In this document: positions 41,289 through 50,079 of the stretch, one piece after another
Layout: each line of letters opens with the position of its first letter
Position numbering within the stretch: position 1 is the stretch's first letter
Origin: Chryseobacterium indoltheticum
Lineage (GTDB): Bacteria > Bacteroidota > Bacteroidia > Flavobacteriales > Weeksellaceae
Assembly: GCF_003815915.1 (NCBI RefSeq)
Contig: NZ_CP033929.1
Coordinates: forward strand, 310,001 to 374,000
Direction of reading: 5' to 3'
Length of the DNA stretch: 64,000 bases
Program-made: the position numbers and the translations under genes
The notes under the pieces: model-generated
Told to the model about the DNA's origin: nothing
Seen by the model: only the letters and a program-made list of their open reading frames with translations
The model's database searches: none

Positions 41289-43085
41289 TTACTTCTGCTT
41301 CTTCGCCCAAAGCTCCATTTTCCTATTCAAAACATCCAAAGGCAGACAGCCTTGGCTTAAGATTTCATCATGGAATTTTGCCAAATTGAATTTATTCTCC
41401 AATTCTTTCTGATATTTTTCTCTCAATTCTCTGATTCTTAAAGATCCAATTTTATAGCCTAGAGCTTGTCCTGGCATAGCCATATATCGTTCAACTTCTG
41501 CAGTTGCTCCTGCTTCATCGTAAGCAATATTGTTTAAAAAATAAGTAATAGCATCTTCTCTTGTCATTTTTCCGGTATGGATTCCGGTGTCGACAACCAA
41601 ACGAACGGCACGAAGCATTTGATCGCTCAAATACCCCATTTTTTGGTAAGGATCTGTGTACAATCCGAATTCCGGACCTAAAGTTTCACAATAATGCGCC
41701 CAACCTTCACCATAGGCTCCAAACCAACCAAATCTCATAAACTTTGGAAGCTTTGTATTTTCCTGTTGCAGAGAAACCTGATAATGATGTCCGGGAATTG
41801 CTTCGTGCAAAAACAGAGATTCCATTCCTGAAGTAACGTTGAATTTCGATGGATCAGGAAGAGGCATGTAGAAAATTCCCGGTCTTTTTCCGTCGGGAGT
41901 TCCCTGGATGTATTCTGCACTTGCGCTTGCTTCTCTGAATTTTTCGGTTTGTCTGATCTCAAACTTAGTTTTTGGCGTTACACTGAACATGGTTTTCAGC
42001 TTCGGAGTTATTTTGGCTAAAATCCCGTTGAATCCGTCTAAAACTTCTTTTGAGGTTTTGTAAGGCATTGCTTTCGGATCTGTTTTTACTGAATTAATAA
42101 ATTCTTCAAGCGTTCCAGTGAAACCAACTTGTTGCTTTACTTTTTCCATTTCGCCACGAAGCATAGCAACTTGTTGTTGGCCTATTTTGTTGATTTCCTC
42201 AGGTGTTTTATTGGTTGTTGTCCAGCTTTTAGCGTAATATCTGTAAATGTTATCTCCATTAGGAAGACTGTTGTAACCGTCTGTTTCTCTGGCTTTAGGT
42301 AAATATTCTTTCTCCAGAAATGCACCCATTTTTGTGTATGCAGGAATGATATTTTTTGCAATTGCCTCTTTATACAGTTTGGTAAATTTCTCTTTCTGTT
42401 CTTTACTAAAAGTCTTTGGAAAGTTTTTTACAGGTCCGTAGAAAATATTTTTCTCAACATCAGGTGTAATGATTTCTTCGGCTTTCATTTGAGGAATCAT
42501 TTTTATCACCAATTTTTTGGGAAGAACAACTTTATTATTTATTCCTTCGCGGAAATTATCTGCAGCTGCATCCATCCATTCTGGGAATTTCTCCATTCTT
42601 TTTAACCAGTCTTCATAGTCTTTTTCTGTATTGAAGGGCTGGCTTCCCTGTCCGCTACCGTACAGAGGGAAATTTAACGGCAAACCTGTAAACTGGCTGA
42701 AAGGAATGTATTCCGGATGATAAGCATACGCTTCAATTTTATCTTTTAGAGTATAATCCAACACATCATAAACCACTTTATCATCGTCTGAAAGGCTTTT
42801 ATAATCTACATTTTCAAGCTGTTTCTGAATTGAATTATAAAAAGCAACTTCACCCAAAATGAAGTCTTTATCAATGTTGATCGGAAGTTGATCGTTATAC
42901 CTCAAATCTCCCTGTGAAGTAGCTTCTAAAGGATAAAGCTTTAGATATTGCTCATAATAATTCGATGCAATAGAATCTATATTGGTCGGGGTAACTTTCG
43001 TTAACGGTGAATCTGATTTTTTGCATGACGAAATGCTCACCGCTAGACCGAGGCCGATTATGGTTTTAAATAAAATATTTTTCAT
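41289..43085 (-). CDS. DUF885-family lipoprotein (metallopeptidase-like)
   Basis: The 598-residue protein has a lipoprotein signal (GLAVSISSCKKSDS) and the full DUF885 domain. The most telling motif is the zinc-type LFLHEAIPGHHYQ, followed by GWFGAYGEGWAHYCE, with a downstream YDEAGATAEVERYMAMPGQALGYKIG. DUF885 is distantly related to M2/M32-type zinc peptidases; its natural substrate is not known. Length is normal for the family. Confidence 0.9.
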   Translation of the reverse strand: MKNILFKTIIGLGLAVSISSCKKSDSPLTKVTPTNIDSIASNYYEQYLKLYPLEATSQGDLRYNDQLPINIDKDFILGEVAFYNSIQKQLENVDYKSLSDDDKVVYDVLDYTLKDKIEAYAYHPEYIPFSQFTGLPLNFPLYGSGQGSQPFNTEKDYEDWLKRMEKFPEWMDAAADNFREGINNKVVLPKKLVIKMIPQMKAEEIITPDVEKNIFYGPVKNFPKTFSKEQKEKFTKLYKEAIAKNIIPAYTKMGAFLEKEYLPKARETDGYNSLPNGDNIYRYYAKSWTTTNKTPEEINKIGQQQVAMLRGEMEKVKQQVGFTGTLEEFINSVKTDPKAMPYKTSKEVLDGFNGILAKITPKLKTMFSVTPKTKFEIRQTEKFREASASAEYIQGTPDGKRPGIFYMPLPDPSKFNVTSGMESLFLHEAIPGHHYQVSLQQENTKLPKFMRFGWFGAYGEGWAHYCETLGPEFGLYTDPYQKMGYLSDQMLRAVRLVVDTGIHTGKMTREDAITYFLNNIAYDEAGATAEVERYMAMPGQALGYKIGSLRIRELREKYQKELENKFNLAKFHDEILSQGCLPLDVLNRKMELWAKKQK

Positions 43086-43263
43086 GAATACTCTTTATCT
43101 TTATTGGTATGACGAAATTACAATTGTTGTTACAAAATTTGTTTCAGCATTTTATTCAGGGTAATAAATAACAAAAATAGCCAATATTGTAATCAAATTT
43201 GTTATAAACAGATATTTTAATAAAAATAATTTTCAAAACATTTTTCAGATTCATACAATTTTT

Positions 43264-43271
43264 TATCTTTG
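43264..43271 (+). promoter_or_regulatory. Putative -7 promoter box for the acidic hypothetical gene
   Basis: TATCTTTG, the most common form of the TAnnTTTG box, lies 48 nt before the ATG at 43320. Confidence 0.45.
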
Positions 43272-43319
43272 CCTAAAGCATTTAACAATCATAGTATTAC
43301 AGTTCTTTTTTAGGAAATA

Positions 43320-43781
43320 ATGAAAGGGATTTTAAAAATTTACCATCCAGACGAAACTCTAAAATACAATATAAGAAGCACTTATTGCAAGGCTGTTTAT
43401 AGTAATCAAAAACATTTTTTGGAAGTAGAGGTTATTACCGACGACGGTTTAGATCATGTAGACGACGATTCTCTGCAGTACAATTTCCCGCAGCTTTCGC
43501 TGGAGGTGATAGAATTTCCTATAGAATCTTCTGAAATTGAAGGAAAAACATTTGAAATCAACGATTCTGATGATGAGGTTTATACCGAAGTCAATTTGTT
43601 TGATGATGAAGATGCCTTCATTTATGACAACGAGCTTTGCTTTGAGAAAAACGAAGAAGATGAGCTTCAGGTAATCTGGAAAGGAACAATCGATGATTTT
43701 TATACCGGTTCTGATACACCGATTCCTTTCAGGCTGAAATGCGAATTCAAACAAGACGAAATAGAGGTAGACGAAGACTAA
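43320..43781 (+). CDS. Acidic hypothetical protein (153 aa)
   Basis: The product has no signal peptide or membrane helix and is strongly acidic, with Asp/Glu clusters such as DDGLDHVDDDS and NDSDDEVYTEVNLFDDEDA. It is predicted beta-rich. I do not recognise the family. It stands alone, with its own promoter-like box and a clear terminator, which supports a real, separately expressed gene. Confidence 0.8.
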   Translation: MKGILKIYHPDETLKYNIRSTYCKAVYSNQKHFLEVEVITDDGLDHVDDDSLQYNFPQLSLEVIEFPIESSEIEGKTFEINDSDDEVYTEVNLFDDEDAFIYDNELCFEKNEEDELQVIWKGTIDDFYTGSDTPIPFRLKCEFKQDEIEVDED

Positions 43782-43802
43782 TCGCTACCAGAATATACAC
43801 TT

Positions 43803-43847
43803 CAAATTTCTTTTCAAATACTTTTTTGGAAAGAAATTTGCTTTTTT
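43803..43847 (+). terminator. Terminator after the acidic hypothetical gene
   Basis: CAAATTTCTTT (43803-43813) pairs perfectly with AAAGAAATTTG (43830-43840), extended by a G-T and a C-G pair, followed by CTTTTTT. Confidence 0.88.
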
Positions 43848-43915
43848 AAGACATTATTAGCTTTGGAATGTGTTTTTTAAGCTTATTTTAAGATAAGGAT
43901 TAATAATATTCCATT

Positions 43916-43923
43916 ATTTTTGT
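43916..43923 (+). promoter_or_regulatory. Putative -7 promoter box for exbB-exbD-tonB
   Basis: TATTTTTG matches TAnnTTTG, 31 nt before the exbB ATG. No TTG lies at the -33 position. Confidence 0.4.
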
Positions 43924-43954
43924 CGTTTAAAATCATTATAAAAATAATCAATTA

Positions 43955-44659
43955 ATGCTGTTAACGGAACTTACTCAGATTTTATTTGCACAGGTCGCTG
44001 TACCTACTGTACCTGTAGAAAAGCTTGAATTTTCTTTTTGGAATATCCTTTTTCATGGTGGTGCTTTCGCTAAAATAGTGATGGTAACTGTTTTGTTATT
44101 GGGAGTTTTCTCTGTTTATCTTTTTTTTGAGAGATTTTTCTTTATTAAAAGAATGACTTCAAAAACTGATTCTAATTTTATGAATAACATCGAAGATTTC
44201 ATCCGAGACGGAAAGATAGAAGCAGCAGCAGATTATTGTAAAACACAGAATTCACCAGAATCCAGAATTTTAGAAAAAGGGATTTCAAGATTAGGAAGAC
44301 CGGTTTCTGATATCGTAAGCGCAATGGAATCTCAGGCCCAGATCGAAGTTGCCAACATGGAGAAAAACTTAAACCTTTTGGCAGTTGTACCAAGTATTGC
44401 ACCGATGTTGGGACTTTTGGGAACGGTAATCGGGATGATTATTGCATTCTTTGATTTGTCTCACGCTGAAGGAGCTTTCTCTCCAAAAACTTTGTCTGAA
44501 GGTATTTATACCGCTCTTGGACAAACCGCAGTTGGTTTGGCAGTGGCAATTCCGGCAAACTTTTTCTATAATATTTTGTTGACAAGAATTGATAAATTCG
44601 TTCTGAGAACTCAGAATGTTTCCGGAGAATTTTTAGACATTATCAATAAACCTTTATAA
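43955..44659 (+). CDS. exbB: MotA/TolQ/ExbB proton-channel protein ExbB
   Basis: ExbB is the pentameric inner-membrane channel that uses proton motive force to energise TonB. The 234-residue protein has an N-terminal helix (about 30-55, IVMVTVLLLGVFSVYLFFE) and the conserved pair of helices near the C-terminus: LNLLAVVPSIAPMLGLLGTVIGMIIAF and LGQTAVGLAVAIPANFFYN. It opens the exbB-exbD-tonB cluster, 10 nt before exbD. Confidence 0.94.
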   Translation: MLLTELTQILFAQVAVPTVPVEKLEFSFWNILFHGGAFAKIVMVTVLLLGVFSVYLFFERFFFIKRMTSKTDSNFMNNIEDFIRDGKIEAAADYCKTQNSPESRILEKGISRLGRPVSDIVSAMESQAQIEVANMEKNLNLLAVVPSIAPMLGLLGTVIGMIIAFFDLSHAEGAFSPKTLSEGIYTALGQTAVGLAVAIPANFFYNILLTRIDKFVLRTQNVSGEFLDIINKPL

Positions 44660-44669
44660 ATTCTAACAG

Positions 44670-45065
44670 ATGAAAATTCAGAGAAGAAATAAAGCGCATC
44701 CGGAATTCAGTTTAGCAGCGATGACAGACGTTATTTTGCTGATGTTGATTTTCTTTATGATTACCTCTTCAGCGGCTAATCAAAGTGCAATTGATGTAAA
44801 ACTTCCACAAACAGGAAGCGTAGATAACAATATTCCGAATCCGATGACGGTAAGTGTAAAACCGGACGGATCGTATTTTGTAAATGATACACCGGTAAGC
44901 AGAGAATTGGTGGAACAAACTATTGTAAATGATCTTCAAAGCAAATCTGCAAAATCATTTACCATCAGAGCAGATGAGAGCACAATGCATAAAGACGTTG
45001 TTTTTTTAATGGAAATTGCAGAAAAGCATAAATTTAATATTGCAATTGCAACGGTAAAAGAATAA
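44670..45065 (+). CDS. exbD: Biopolymer transporter ExbD
   Basis: ExbD is the partner of ExbB. The 131-residue protein has one N-terminal membrane helix with the conserved Asp in LAAMTDVILLMLIFFMITSS and a periplasmic domain (VSVKPDGSYFVNDTPVSR). It starts 10 nt after exbB and precedes the tonB gene by 84 nt, a gap that carries an intergenic inverted repeat. Confidence 0.94.
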   Translation: MKIQRRNKAHPEFSLAAMTDVILLMLIFFMITSSAANQSAIDVKLPQTGSVDNNIPNPMTVSVKPDGSYFVNDTPVSRELVEQTIVNDLQSKSAKSFTIRADESTMHKDVVFLMEIAEKHKFNIAIATVKE

Positions 45066-45075
45066 ATATTCTTCA

Positions 45076-45121
45076 TTGCCACGAGTACACAAATAAAAAA
45101 GTATTAGTGCATTCGTGGCAA
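45076..45121. repeat. CCACGAAT inverted repeat (copy 2), between exbD and tonB
   Basis: TTGCCACGAGTACAC (45076-45090) pairs with GTGCATTCGTGGCAA (45107-45121) with two mismatches and a 16-nt spacer. It is shorter than copies 1 and 3 but shares the CCACGA and ATTCGTGG cores. It lies inside an operon. Confidence 0.82.
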
Positions 45122-45149
45122 ATAAAAAATAATTTGAGACCATAAATCA

Positions 45150-46028
45150 ATGAGAGGTTATACGATAAATAGAGACGAAGAAAATAAAGATAAGATAAAA
45201 AGTGCGGTGCTTTCTATCATTATCTGGTCTGCTATTTTGTTATTCGTTTTCATCTATAAAATGAAACCTACTGAGCGTGCGAAAGAACCCGAAGTGATTA
45301 CTACAATGCTCGTGAATTTTGGCGATAACCGAAACGGAGCAGGAATCGACGAACCAGCGAATCAGGAAGGAAGTCTGGCAGCAGAAGCGATAGAAAAAGC
45401 TCCCGAACCTTCTGAAAATGTTGTTTCTGAGCCTAAAACAGTTGTTGTTTCAGATCCAAAGCCGGAATCAAAGAAAACTGAAGTTAAAGACAAAATCATT
45501 ACCGGAACCAATACCAAAGTTACAGCTCCGAAAAAAGAAGATTCTAAAACCAATAAAAAATCAACGGCAAGTTCGACGACGAAAAGCACAAAAAGTTCAG
45601 CAACAACAGCCAATTCTAAAACTGGAAAAGGCGACGGGAAAGGAGCTGCTGCCATCGGAAACCTAATTAAAGGTCGTGGAACAAAAGCCGGCAGCCAAGG
45701 AACAGGAACGGGAATCGGGAATAATGGCGATCCTTTAGGCGGAGATGGAAACGGCGACAGCAAAGTAGGAATTGACCGTCGATTGATAGGCTACATTCCC
45801 GGAACAATGGGAAGAGGAGGTGCTCAGCCAAGCCACAATTGCTCAGCAAGCGGATCGATTACCATTGCTTATACTGTAGATAAAGCGGGAAATATTTCTT
45901 CTGCAAGAAGAGCAGGTGGAATATCAGATCCTTGTGTGGTTTCAACATCTGTTGCATGGGTTAAAAAATACGTGAAAGCTGAAAAAGCCAGCGTATCATC
46001 CACCGGAACGTACAGTATTACATTCTAA
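45150..46028 (+). CDS. tonB: TonB-type energy transducer, full length
   Basis: The 292-residue protein has an N-terminal membrane anchor (AVLSIIIWSAILLFVFIYKM), then a long periplasmic linker rich in Pro, Lys, Ser and Thr (about 50-190). A C-terminal domain (about 215-292, ITIAYTVDKAGNISSARRA) is of a TonB-C-like type. It completes the exbB-exbD-tonB set and would power receptors such as that at 15236. The linker is Lys/Ser/Thr-rich rather than the Pro-Lys/Pro-Glu repeats of E. coli TonB. Confidence 0.85.
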   Translation: MRGYTINRDEENKDKIKSAVLSIIIWSAILLFVFIYKMKPTERAKEPEVITTMLVNFGDNRNGAGIDEPANQEGSLAAEAIEKAPEPSENVVSEPKTVVVSDPKPESKKTEVKDKIITGTNTKVTAPKKEDSKTNKKSTASSTTKSTKSSATTANSKTGKGDGKGAAAIGNLIKGRGTKAGSQGTGTGIGNNGDPLGGDGNGDSKVGIDRRLIGYIPGTMGRGGAQPSHNCSASGSITIAYTVDKAGNISSARRAGGISDPCVVSTSVAWVKKYVKAEKASVSSTGTYSITF

Positions 46029-46034
46029 AAATAC

Positions 46035-46062
46035 AAAAGCACTTTATTCAAGTGCTTTTTTT
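46035..46062. terminator. Terminator between convergent tonB and hypothetical gene
   Basis: AAAGCACTT (46036-46044) pairs with AAGTGCTTT (46050-46058), followed by T residues. The stop codon of the minus-strand gene (46044-46046) lies within the hairpin. Confidence 0.85.
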
Positions 46063-46436
46063 ATTTCGTTGATTCTATTGACAATGGGAAGGGAGAATAT
46101 TCCGCTGGTCTGAAGATATAGTTGGTAAAAGACGATGGCTTTCTCTGAAAAATCCTTGTTGTCAGTTTCCTTTGCTTTCGCATAAAAAAGATGACCTAAA
46201 AGTTCAAAATACGGAATATGGTGATTGCTTTCTTTTTCATGAATTAATTGTGTGATTTCTTCAGCAGATTTCGAAGAAAGTTCATTAAAACTCATCTTAA
46301 AAGTGTCGTTCATATTGGTGTCGAAAATTCTTTGCTGCTCGGAAATCGTTTCTTCACTTTCATCTAAGATTCTTTTAGTAAGAAATTCAGAAAATTGTTT
46401 TACAATACGAAGAATATAGTCTTTATCGTGTATCAT
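46044..46436 (-). CDS. Hypothetical protein (130 aa)
   Basis: The predicted product is all-helical, with no signal peptide or membrane segment: ILRIVKQFSEFLTKRILD, EEITQLIHEKESNHHIPYF and ELLGHLFYAKAKETDN. The middle part resembles the helical pairs of TPR-like proteins but no clear motif is present. It lies upstream of a membrane-protein gene on the opposite side, and its stop overlaps a hairpin terminator. I do not recognise the family. Confidence 0.75.
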   Translation of the reverse strand: MIHDKDYILRIVKQFSEFLTKRILDESEETISEQQRIFDTNMNDTFKMSFNELSSKSAEEITQLIHEKESNHHIPYFELLGHLFYAKAKETDNKDFSEKAIVFYQLYLQTSGIFSLPIVNRINEIKKALE

Positions 46437-46468
46437 ATTTTTTATTATTAAAAATTTTATTTAAAATA

Positions 46469-46975
46469 TTAGTATTTATTATCTATAAAAAATGCTATAG
46501 AAAGGATGTTGCCAATAATGAAAATAAGCATAGAAAAGATAAAATCTTTTTGAGTGGATTTTCTGTTTTCTATCTTACTATACCTATGAAAAGCTTGTCT
46601 ATAGACAAGTAGCGGAATAAATTCTTTTTTATAAATCCATTTAAATATCAACCGAGTGATTTGTGTGAAAACATAAGTGAATAGTGGCAAAATTGAAGTT
46701 ATTAAATCTTCCTTAATTATGATCCAATATATACAAATTGAGATCCAAATTAAGGAGAAATATACATTCCTAAATCTATCTGATAATGGAGATGAGAGTG
46801 GAATCCACCATAGAACCACTAAGACTATTGAACCTATAATGTTAGTAGCTTCTGAATAAATATTATTAAACTTAAAATAATAGATAATAGTTTCTGATAA
46901 TATAATTAAACTAAGAAAAGCTATTTCGCATAGGGTTAAGGATTTTAAGAAAAATCCCAATTTTATATTTTTCAA
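46469..46975 (-). CDS. Hypothetical membrane protein (168 aa)
   Basis: The product has about five hydrophobic segments: near 13-31 (TLCEIAFLSLIILSETIIYY), 41-58, 69-88, 92-110 and 145-164. It is otherwise polar with basic loops, and contains no motif I recognise. It lies 32 nt upstream of the 130-residue hypothetical gene on the same strand, so they may be co-transcribed. Confidence 0.7.
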   Translation of the reverse strand: MKNIKLGFFLKSLTLCEIAFLSLIILSETIIYYFKFNNIYSEATNIIGSIVLVVLWWIPLSSPLSDRFRNVYFSLIWISICIYWIIIKEDLITSILPLFTYVFTQITRLIFKWIYKKEFIPLLVYRQAFHRYSKIENRKSTQKDFIFSMLIFIIGNILSIAFFIDNKY

Positions 46976-47016
46976 CTTTAAAAAAATTCTTTCTTAATAT
47001 TAGTTACAAGTGACAG

Positions 47017-48420
47017 TTAAGCAAAAAACAAATACGCCAACCCAATTGCAGTAATCACACCCACCAAATCGGCCAAAAGCATAGCAACAACGGTGTATCT
47101 CGTATTCTTTACAGCTACTGCTCCGAAATATACTGCAATCACATAAAACGTCGTATCTGAGCTTCCTTGAAGAACAGCTGCTAATTTTCCCTGAAAACTG
47201 TCCGCTCCGAAAGTTGCCATCGTATCAACCATCATTCCTCTCGCTCCTGAACCGGATAAAGGTTTGATTAATGCAGTTGGAAGACCGTCCACAAATCTTG
47301 CGTCTAAATTCGCAACATTGGCAACCCACTTCATTCCATCAATAATCACATCAAAAACGCCTGAAGTTCTTAATAGAGAAATCGCAATCAGCATTCCTAC
47401 TAAATAAGGAATAATCTTTACACAGGTCCAGAAACCTTCTTTTGCGCCTTCAATAAAAGCATCAAAAACATTGATTTTTTTGTAAACTGCTCCGAGAACA
47501 ATTGCAATAAAAATAAATAAAATCAAACCGTTGCTTAAAACCTTGCTGAAATCATCCAGTTCATTTTTGCTCAATTGAACTAAATAAACAACCAGAAGCG
47601 CAATTAATGCTGAAATTCCTCCAACGTAAGCAAGAACAACAGGTTTTAATAGATTTATTTTTTGATATAATGAAACGAAAATCATTGCCGCTAAAGTCGC
47701 CGCAAATGTCGCGATCATACAAGGAAGGAAAATATCAGTCGGTGTTTTTGATCCCATCGAAGCCCTGATCGCAATGATAGAAACCGGAATCAATGTCATT
47801 CCACCTGCGTGAAGACAAAGAAACATGATTTGTGAATTACTCGCGGTATCTTTATTAGGATTTAAAGTCTGTAAACTTTCCATCGCTTTTAGACCAAACG
47901 GAGTGGCTGCATTATCTAAACCTAAAAGATTGGCGCTAAAATTCATCAACATATGACCGAAAGCGGGGTGGTTTTTTGGAATTTCAGGAAATAATTTGGA
48001 GAAAAATGGTTGTATCAATCGGCTTAAAAGATTGATTCCGCCAGCTTTTTCCGCAATACTCATGAATCCCATGAAAAGGGTCATGATTCCGATCAATCCA
48101 AGACAGATTTTAACGGCAGTTTCAGAAGTTCCAATGACTCCGTCTGCTTCCTGAACTCTGTAAACCTGTACATTCTGTTGTAAAGAATCTGTTTTATAAT
48201 GAATTCTGCTGTCTGCAAAATCAGGTTTTTTCTTCAGGCTGTCTCTTACAATTGGAGAGAGCGTGGTCATATTCTGAGTAGCAATTTGTACGGTGTCGCC
48301 GCCTTTTCCTACAACCATATCATTGAAAATGGTTTTGTAATGGCTTGACGAAATATATTTTATACTTGCAATTGTAATGGCGATGATGATGAAAGCCGAC
48401 CAAATTCTGCTGAGAACCAT
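47017..48420 (-). CDS. Fused SpmA/SpmB-type nucleoside-recognition (Gate) membrane protein
   Basis: The 467-residue polytopic protein joins two halves that are separate spore-maturation proteins SpmA and SpmB in Firmicutes. The N-terminal half contains GLDNAATPFGLKAMESLQ and the C-terminal half contains LIKPLSGSGARGMMVDTMATFG and GSSDTTFYVIAVYFGAV. Both halves carry the Gate domain seen in nucleoside transporters. Bacteroidota do not sporulate, so the role is unknown; transport of a solute is the usual guess. Confidence 0.9.
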   Translation of the reverse strand: MVLSRIWSAFIIIAITIASIKYISSSHYKTIFNDMVVGKGGDTVQIATQNMTTLSPIVRDSLKKKPDFADSRIHYKTDSLQQNVQVYRVQEADGVIGTSETAVKICLGLIGIMTLFMGFMSIAEKAGGINLLSRLIQPFFSKLFPEIPKNHPAFGHMLMNFSANLLGLDNAATPFGLKAMESLQTLNPNKDTASNSQIMFLCLHAGGMTLIPVSIIAIRASMGSKTPTDIFLPCMIATFAATLAAMIFVSLYQKINLLKPVVLAYVGGISALIALLVVYLVQLSKNELDDFSKVLSNGLILFIFIAIVLGAVYKKINVFDAFIEGAKEGFWTCVKIIPYLVGMLIAISLLRTSGVFDVIIDGMKWVANVANLDARFVDGLPTALIKPLSGSGARGMMVDTMATFGADSFQGKLAAVLQGSSDTTFYVIAVYFGAVAVKNTRYTVVAMLLADLVGVITAIGLAYLFFA

Positions 48421-48487
48421 TTATGTAAAATTAATTTTTAGAAAAGATAACAAATTTAATGTGAAAAAGGTAAACTTTTATTTTTTG

Positions 48488-48556
48488 AACCATTAAGATT
48501 CAAGAAGTTGTTAAGAATATTAGCCTAAGCTTATAATCTTAATTTCCTTAATGATT
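48488..48556. repeat. AACCATTAAG / CTTAATGATT inverted repeat
   Basis: AACCATTAAG (48488-48497) pairs with CTTAATGATT (48547-48556) with one mismatch, and ATTAAGATT (48492-48500) pairs with AATCTTAAT (48535-48543). It lies between two minus-strand genes and is one more hairpin-type intergenic element. Confidence 0.6.
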
Positions 48557-48567
48557 TAATTTGAGAT

Positions 48568-49080
48568 TTATTTTTCATCCAAATAAACCATTTCTCCTTC
48601 AAAATTATCGTCCAGGTTTTTCAAAATTTTGGCATTAGCAGTTTTCTTTTGTAGCTCTTTAATGAAGAAGCTTTTTTCAAAAAACTGGCGGTGAATTCCC
48701 GGAAGAAGTTCCATGAAATAATCCATTCCTATTTTGTTGTTGTGGAGATCCATTTTGGTTTCCAAAGGTTCATTCGGAAATAATTCTTCGTGAAGATCTG
48801 TAATTTTTTTGCAGAAATCTAATGCTTTTTCTGGCGAAGATACTTTGCTGCAATACATCATGATCAGACAACACCAAAGCGAATGTCTGAAGGCATTACC
48901 TTCACCGTTTTTAGATGCCGTTTTTGGGTAAAGTTTCTGTGCAATAGAAAAAGCTTTTAATGTTGCATAAAAACTTAAAACAGAAAAAAGAGGATGGGGT
49001 AAAACGGCGGATGAGAGTTTAAAAATTTTCTTTAAACTCATTGATCTGATGGTGCTTAAAACAACTTTAAATGTCCTCAT
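48568..49080 (-). CDS. Hypothetical protein with NAFRHSLW motif (DUF6973-like)
   Basis: The 170-residue protein carries the conserved-looking NGEGNAFRHSLWCCLIMMY and DLHNNKIGMDYF motifs. His, Arg and Asn residues here could form a metal or catalytic site. I associate this pattern with DUF6973 but cannot confirm it. There is no clear signal peptide. It lies 56 nt downstream of accD on the same strand, so a shared transcript is possible. Confidence 0.7.
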   Translation of the reverse strand: MRTFKVVLSTIRSMSLKKIFKLSSAVLPHPLFSVLSFYATLKAFSIAQKLYPKTASKNGEGNAFRHSLWCCLIMMYCSKVSSPEKALDFCKKITDLHEELFPNEPLETKMDLHNNKIGMDYFMELLPGIHRQFFEKSFFIKELQKKTANAKILKNLDDNFEGEMVYLDEK

Positions 49081-49136
49081 AAAAATAAAAATCTCTCCCA
49101 GATTGAGAGAGATAATATGTTTTCTAGTTTACGTTT

Positions 49137-49991
49137 TTATGCTTTCGCAGCCAAAAGATTTATTGTTTTAGCAACAACTTCTTTTATTTCTGTTCTTTTT
49201 ACAATAAAATCTACGAAACCTTTTTCCTGTAAAAATTCTGAGGTTTGGAAACCTTCCGGTAAATCTCTACCAATTGTTTCACGGATAACTCTTGGCCCTG
49301 CAAATCCGATCAAAGCTTTTGGTTCAGCCATGATAATATCTGCAGTCATTGCAAATGATGCGGTAATTCCGCCAAAAGTAGGGTCACAAAGATAAGCGAT
49401 GTATAAAAGCCCGGCTTCTGAGAGCTGAGCTAGTTTTGCCTGTACTTTTGCCAATTGCATCAAAGAATACGTTGCTTCTTGCATTCTTGCACCTCCGGAC
49501 TGACAAATAATCATGTACGGAAGTCTTTTTTCGATACAGTAATCAATTGCTCTTCTGATTTTTTCACCCATCACAGAACCTAAAGATCCTCCGATAAAAG
49601 CAAAATCCATACAAGAAACTACCATTTCGGTTCCGTTTACAGTTCCTACCGCATTTCTGATAGAATCAGTAAGTTTTGTTTTTGCTTTTACTTCTTTTAA
49701 ACGGTCGGTGTAAGACTTGGTATCTTTGAAACTAAGCATATCAATACTTTCCACATTCGCGTCTAGCTCAGTGAATTTTCCTTCGTCAAAAAGGATGTCA
49801 AAAAACTCTGCACTTCCGATTCGTACATGAAATCCGTCTTCAGGTGAAACATAATTGTTTCTTTTCAACTCATCGTGTTCTACAACTTTTCCTGACGGAG
49901 TCTGATGCCAAAGACCTTTTGGTACATCTTTTTTATCATCTGTAGAAGTGGTAATATTTTGTGCTTTTCTTTTAAACCAGTCGAATGCCAT
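49137..49991 (-). CDS. accD: Acetyl-CoA carboxylase carboxyltransferase subunit beta, without zinc ribbon
   Basis: AccD with AccA transfers CO2 from biotin to acetyl-CoA, forming malonyl-CoA. The 284-residue protein has the carboxyltransferase core: [52 protein letters not shown] and [13 protein letters not shown]. The N-terminal segment ([18 protein letters not shown]) aligns with the four-cysteine zinc ribbon of E. coli AccD, but has no cysteines at those places. This is common in Flavobacteriia from memory. Confidence 0.95.
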   Translation of the reverse strand: MAFDWFKRKAQNITTSTDDKKDVPKGLWHQTPSGKVVEHDELKRNNYVSPEDGFHVRIGSAEFFDILFDEGKFTELDANVESIDMLSFKDTKSYTDRLKEVKAKTKLTDSIRNAVGTVNGTEMVVSCMDFAFIGGSLGSVMGEKIRRAIDYCIEKRLPYMIICQSGGARMQEATYSLMQLAKVQAKLAQLSEAGLLYIAYLCDPTFGGITASFAMTADIIMAEPKALIGFAGPRVIRETIGRDLPEGFQTSEFLQEKGFVDFIVKRTEIKEVVAKTINLLAAKA

Positions 49992-50019
49992 CTTGTATGT
50001 ATTAATGTATAAAAGTAAA

Positions 50020-50068
50020 GTGTATTAATGTAAAATTCAAATCATGAATACATTTTACATTAATACAC
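50020..50068. repeat. Perfect 17-bp inverted repeat between fbaA and accD
   Basis: GTGTATTAATGTAAAAT (50020-50036) is exactly complementary to 50052-50068, with a 15-nt spacer. A partial third copy (TGTATTAATGTA near 50001) lies closer to accD. It may act as an RNA hairpin between the two minus-strand genes. Confidence 0.88.
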
Positions 50069-50079
50069 TATTACAATTT

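Noticed and set aside
45362..45763. 133-codon minus-strand ORF opposite tonB
   Set aside because: Mirror of the low-complexity Lys/Ser/Thr linker of tonB; composition bias explains the open frame.
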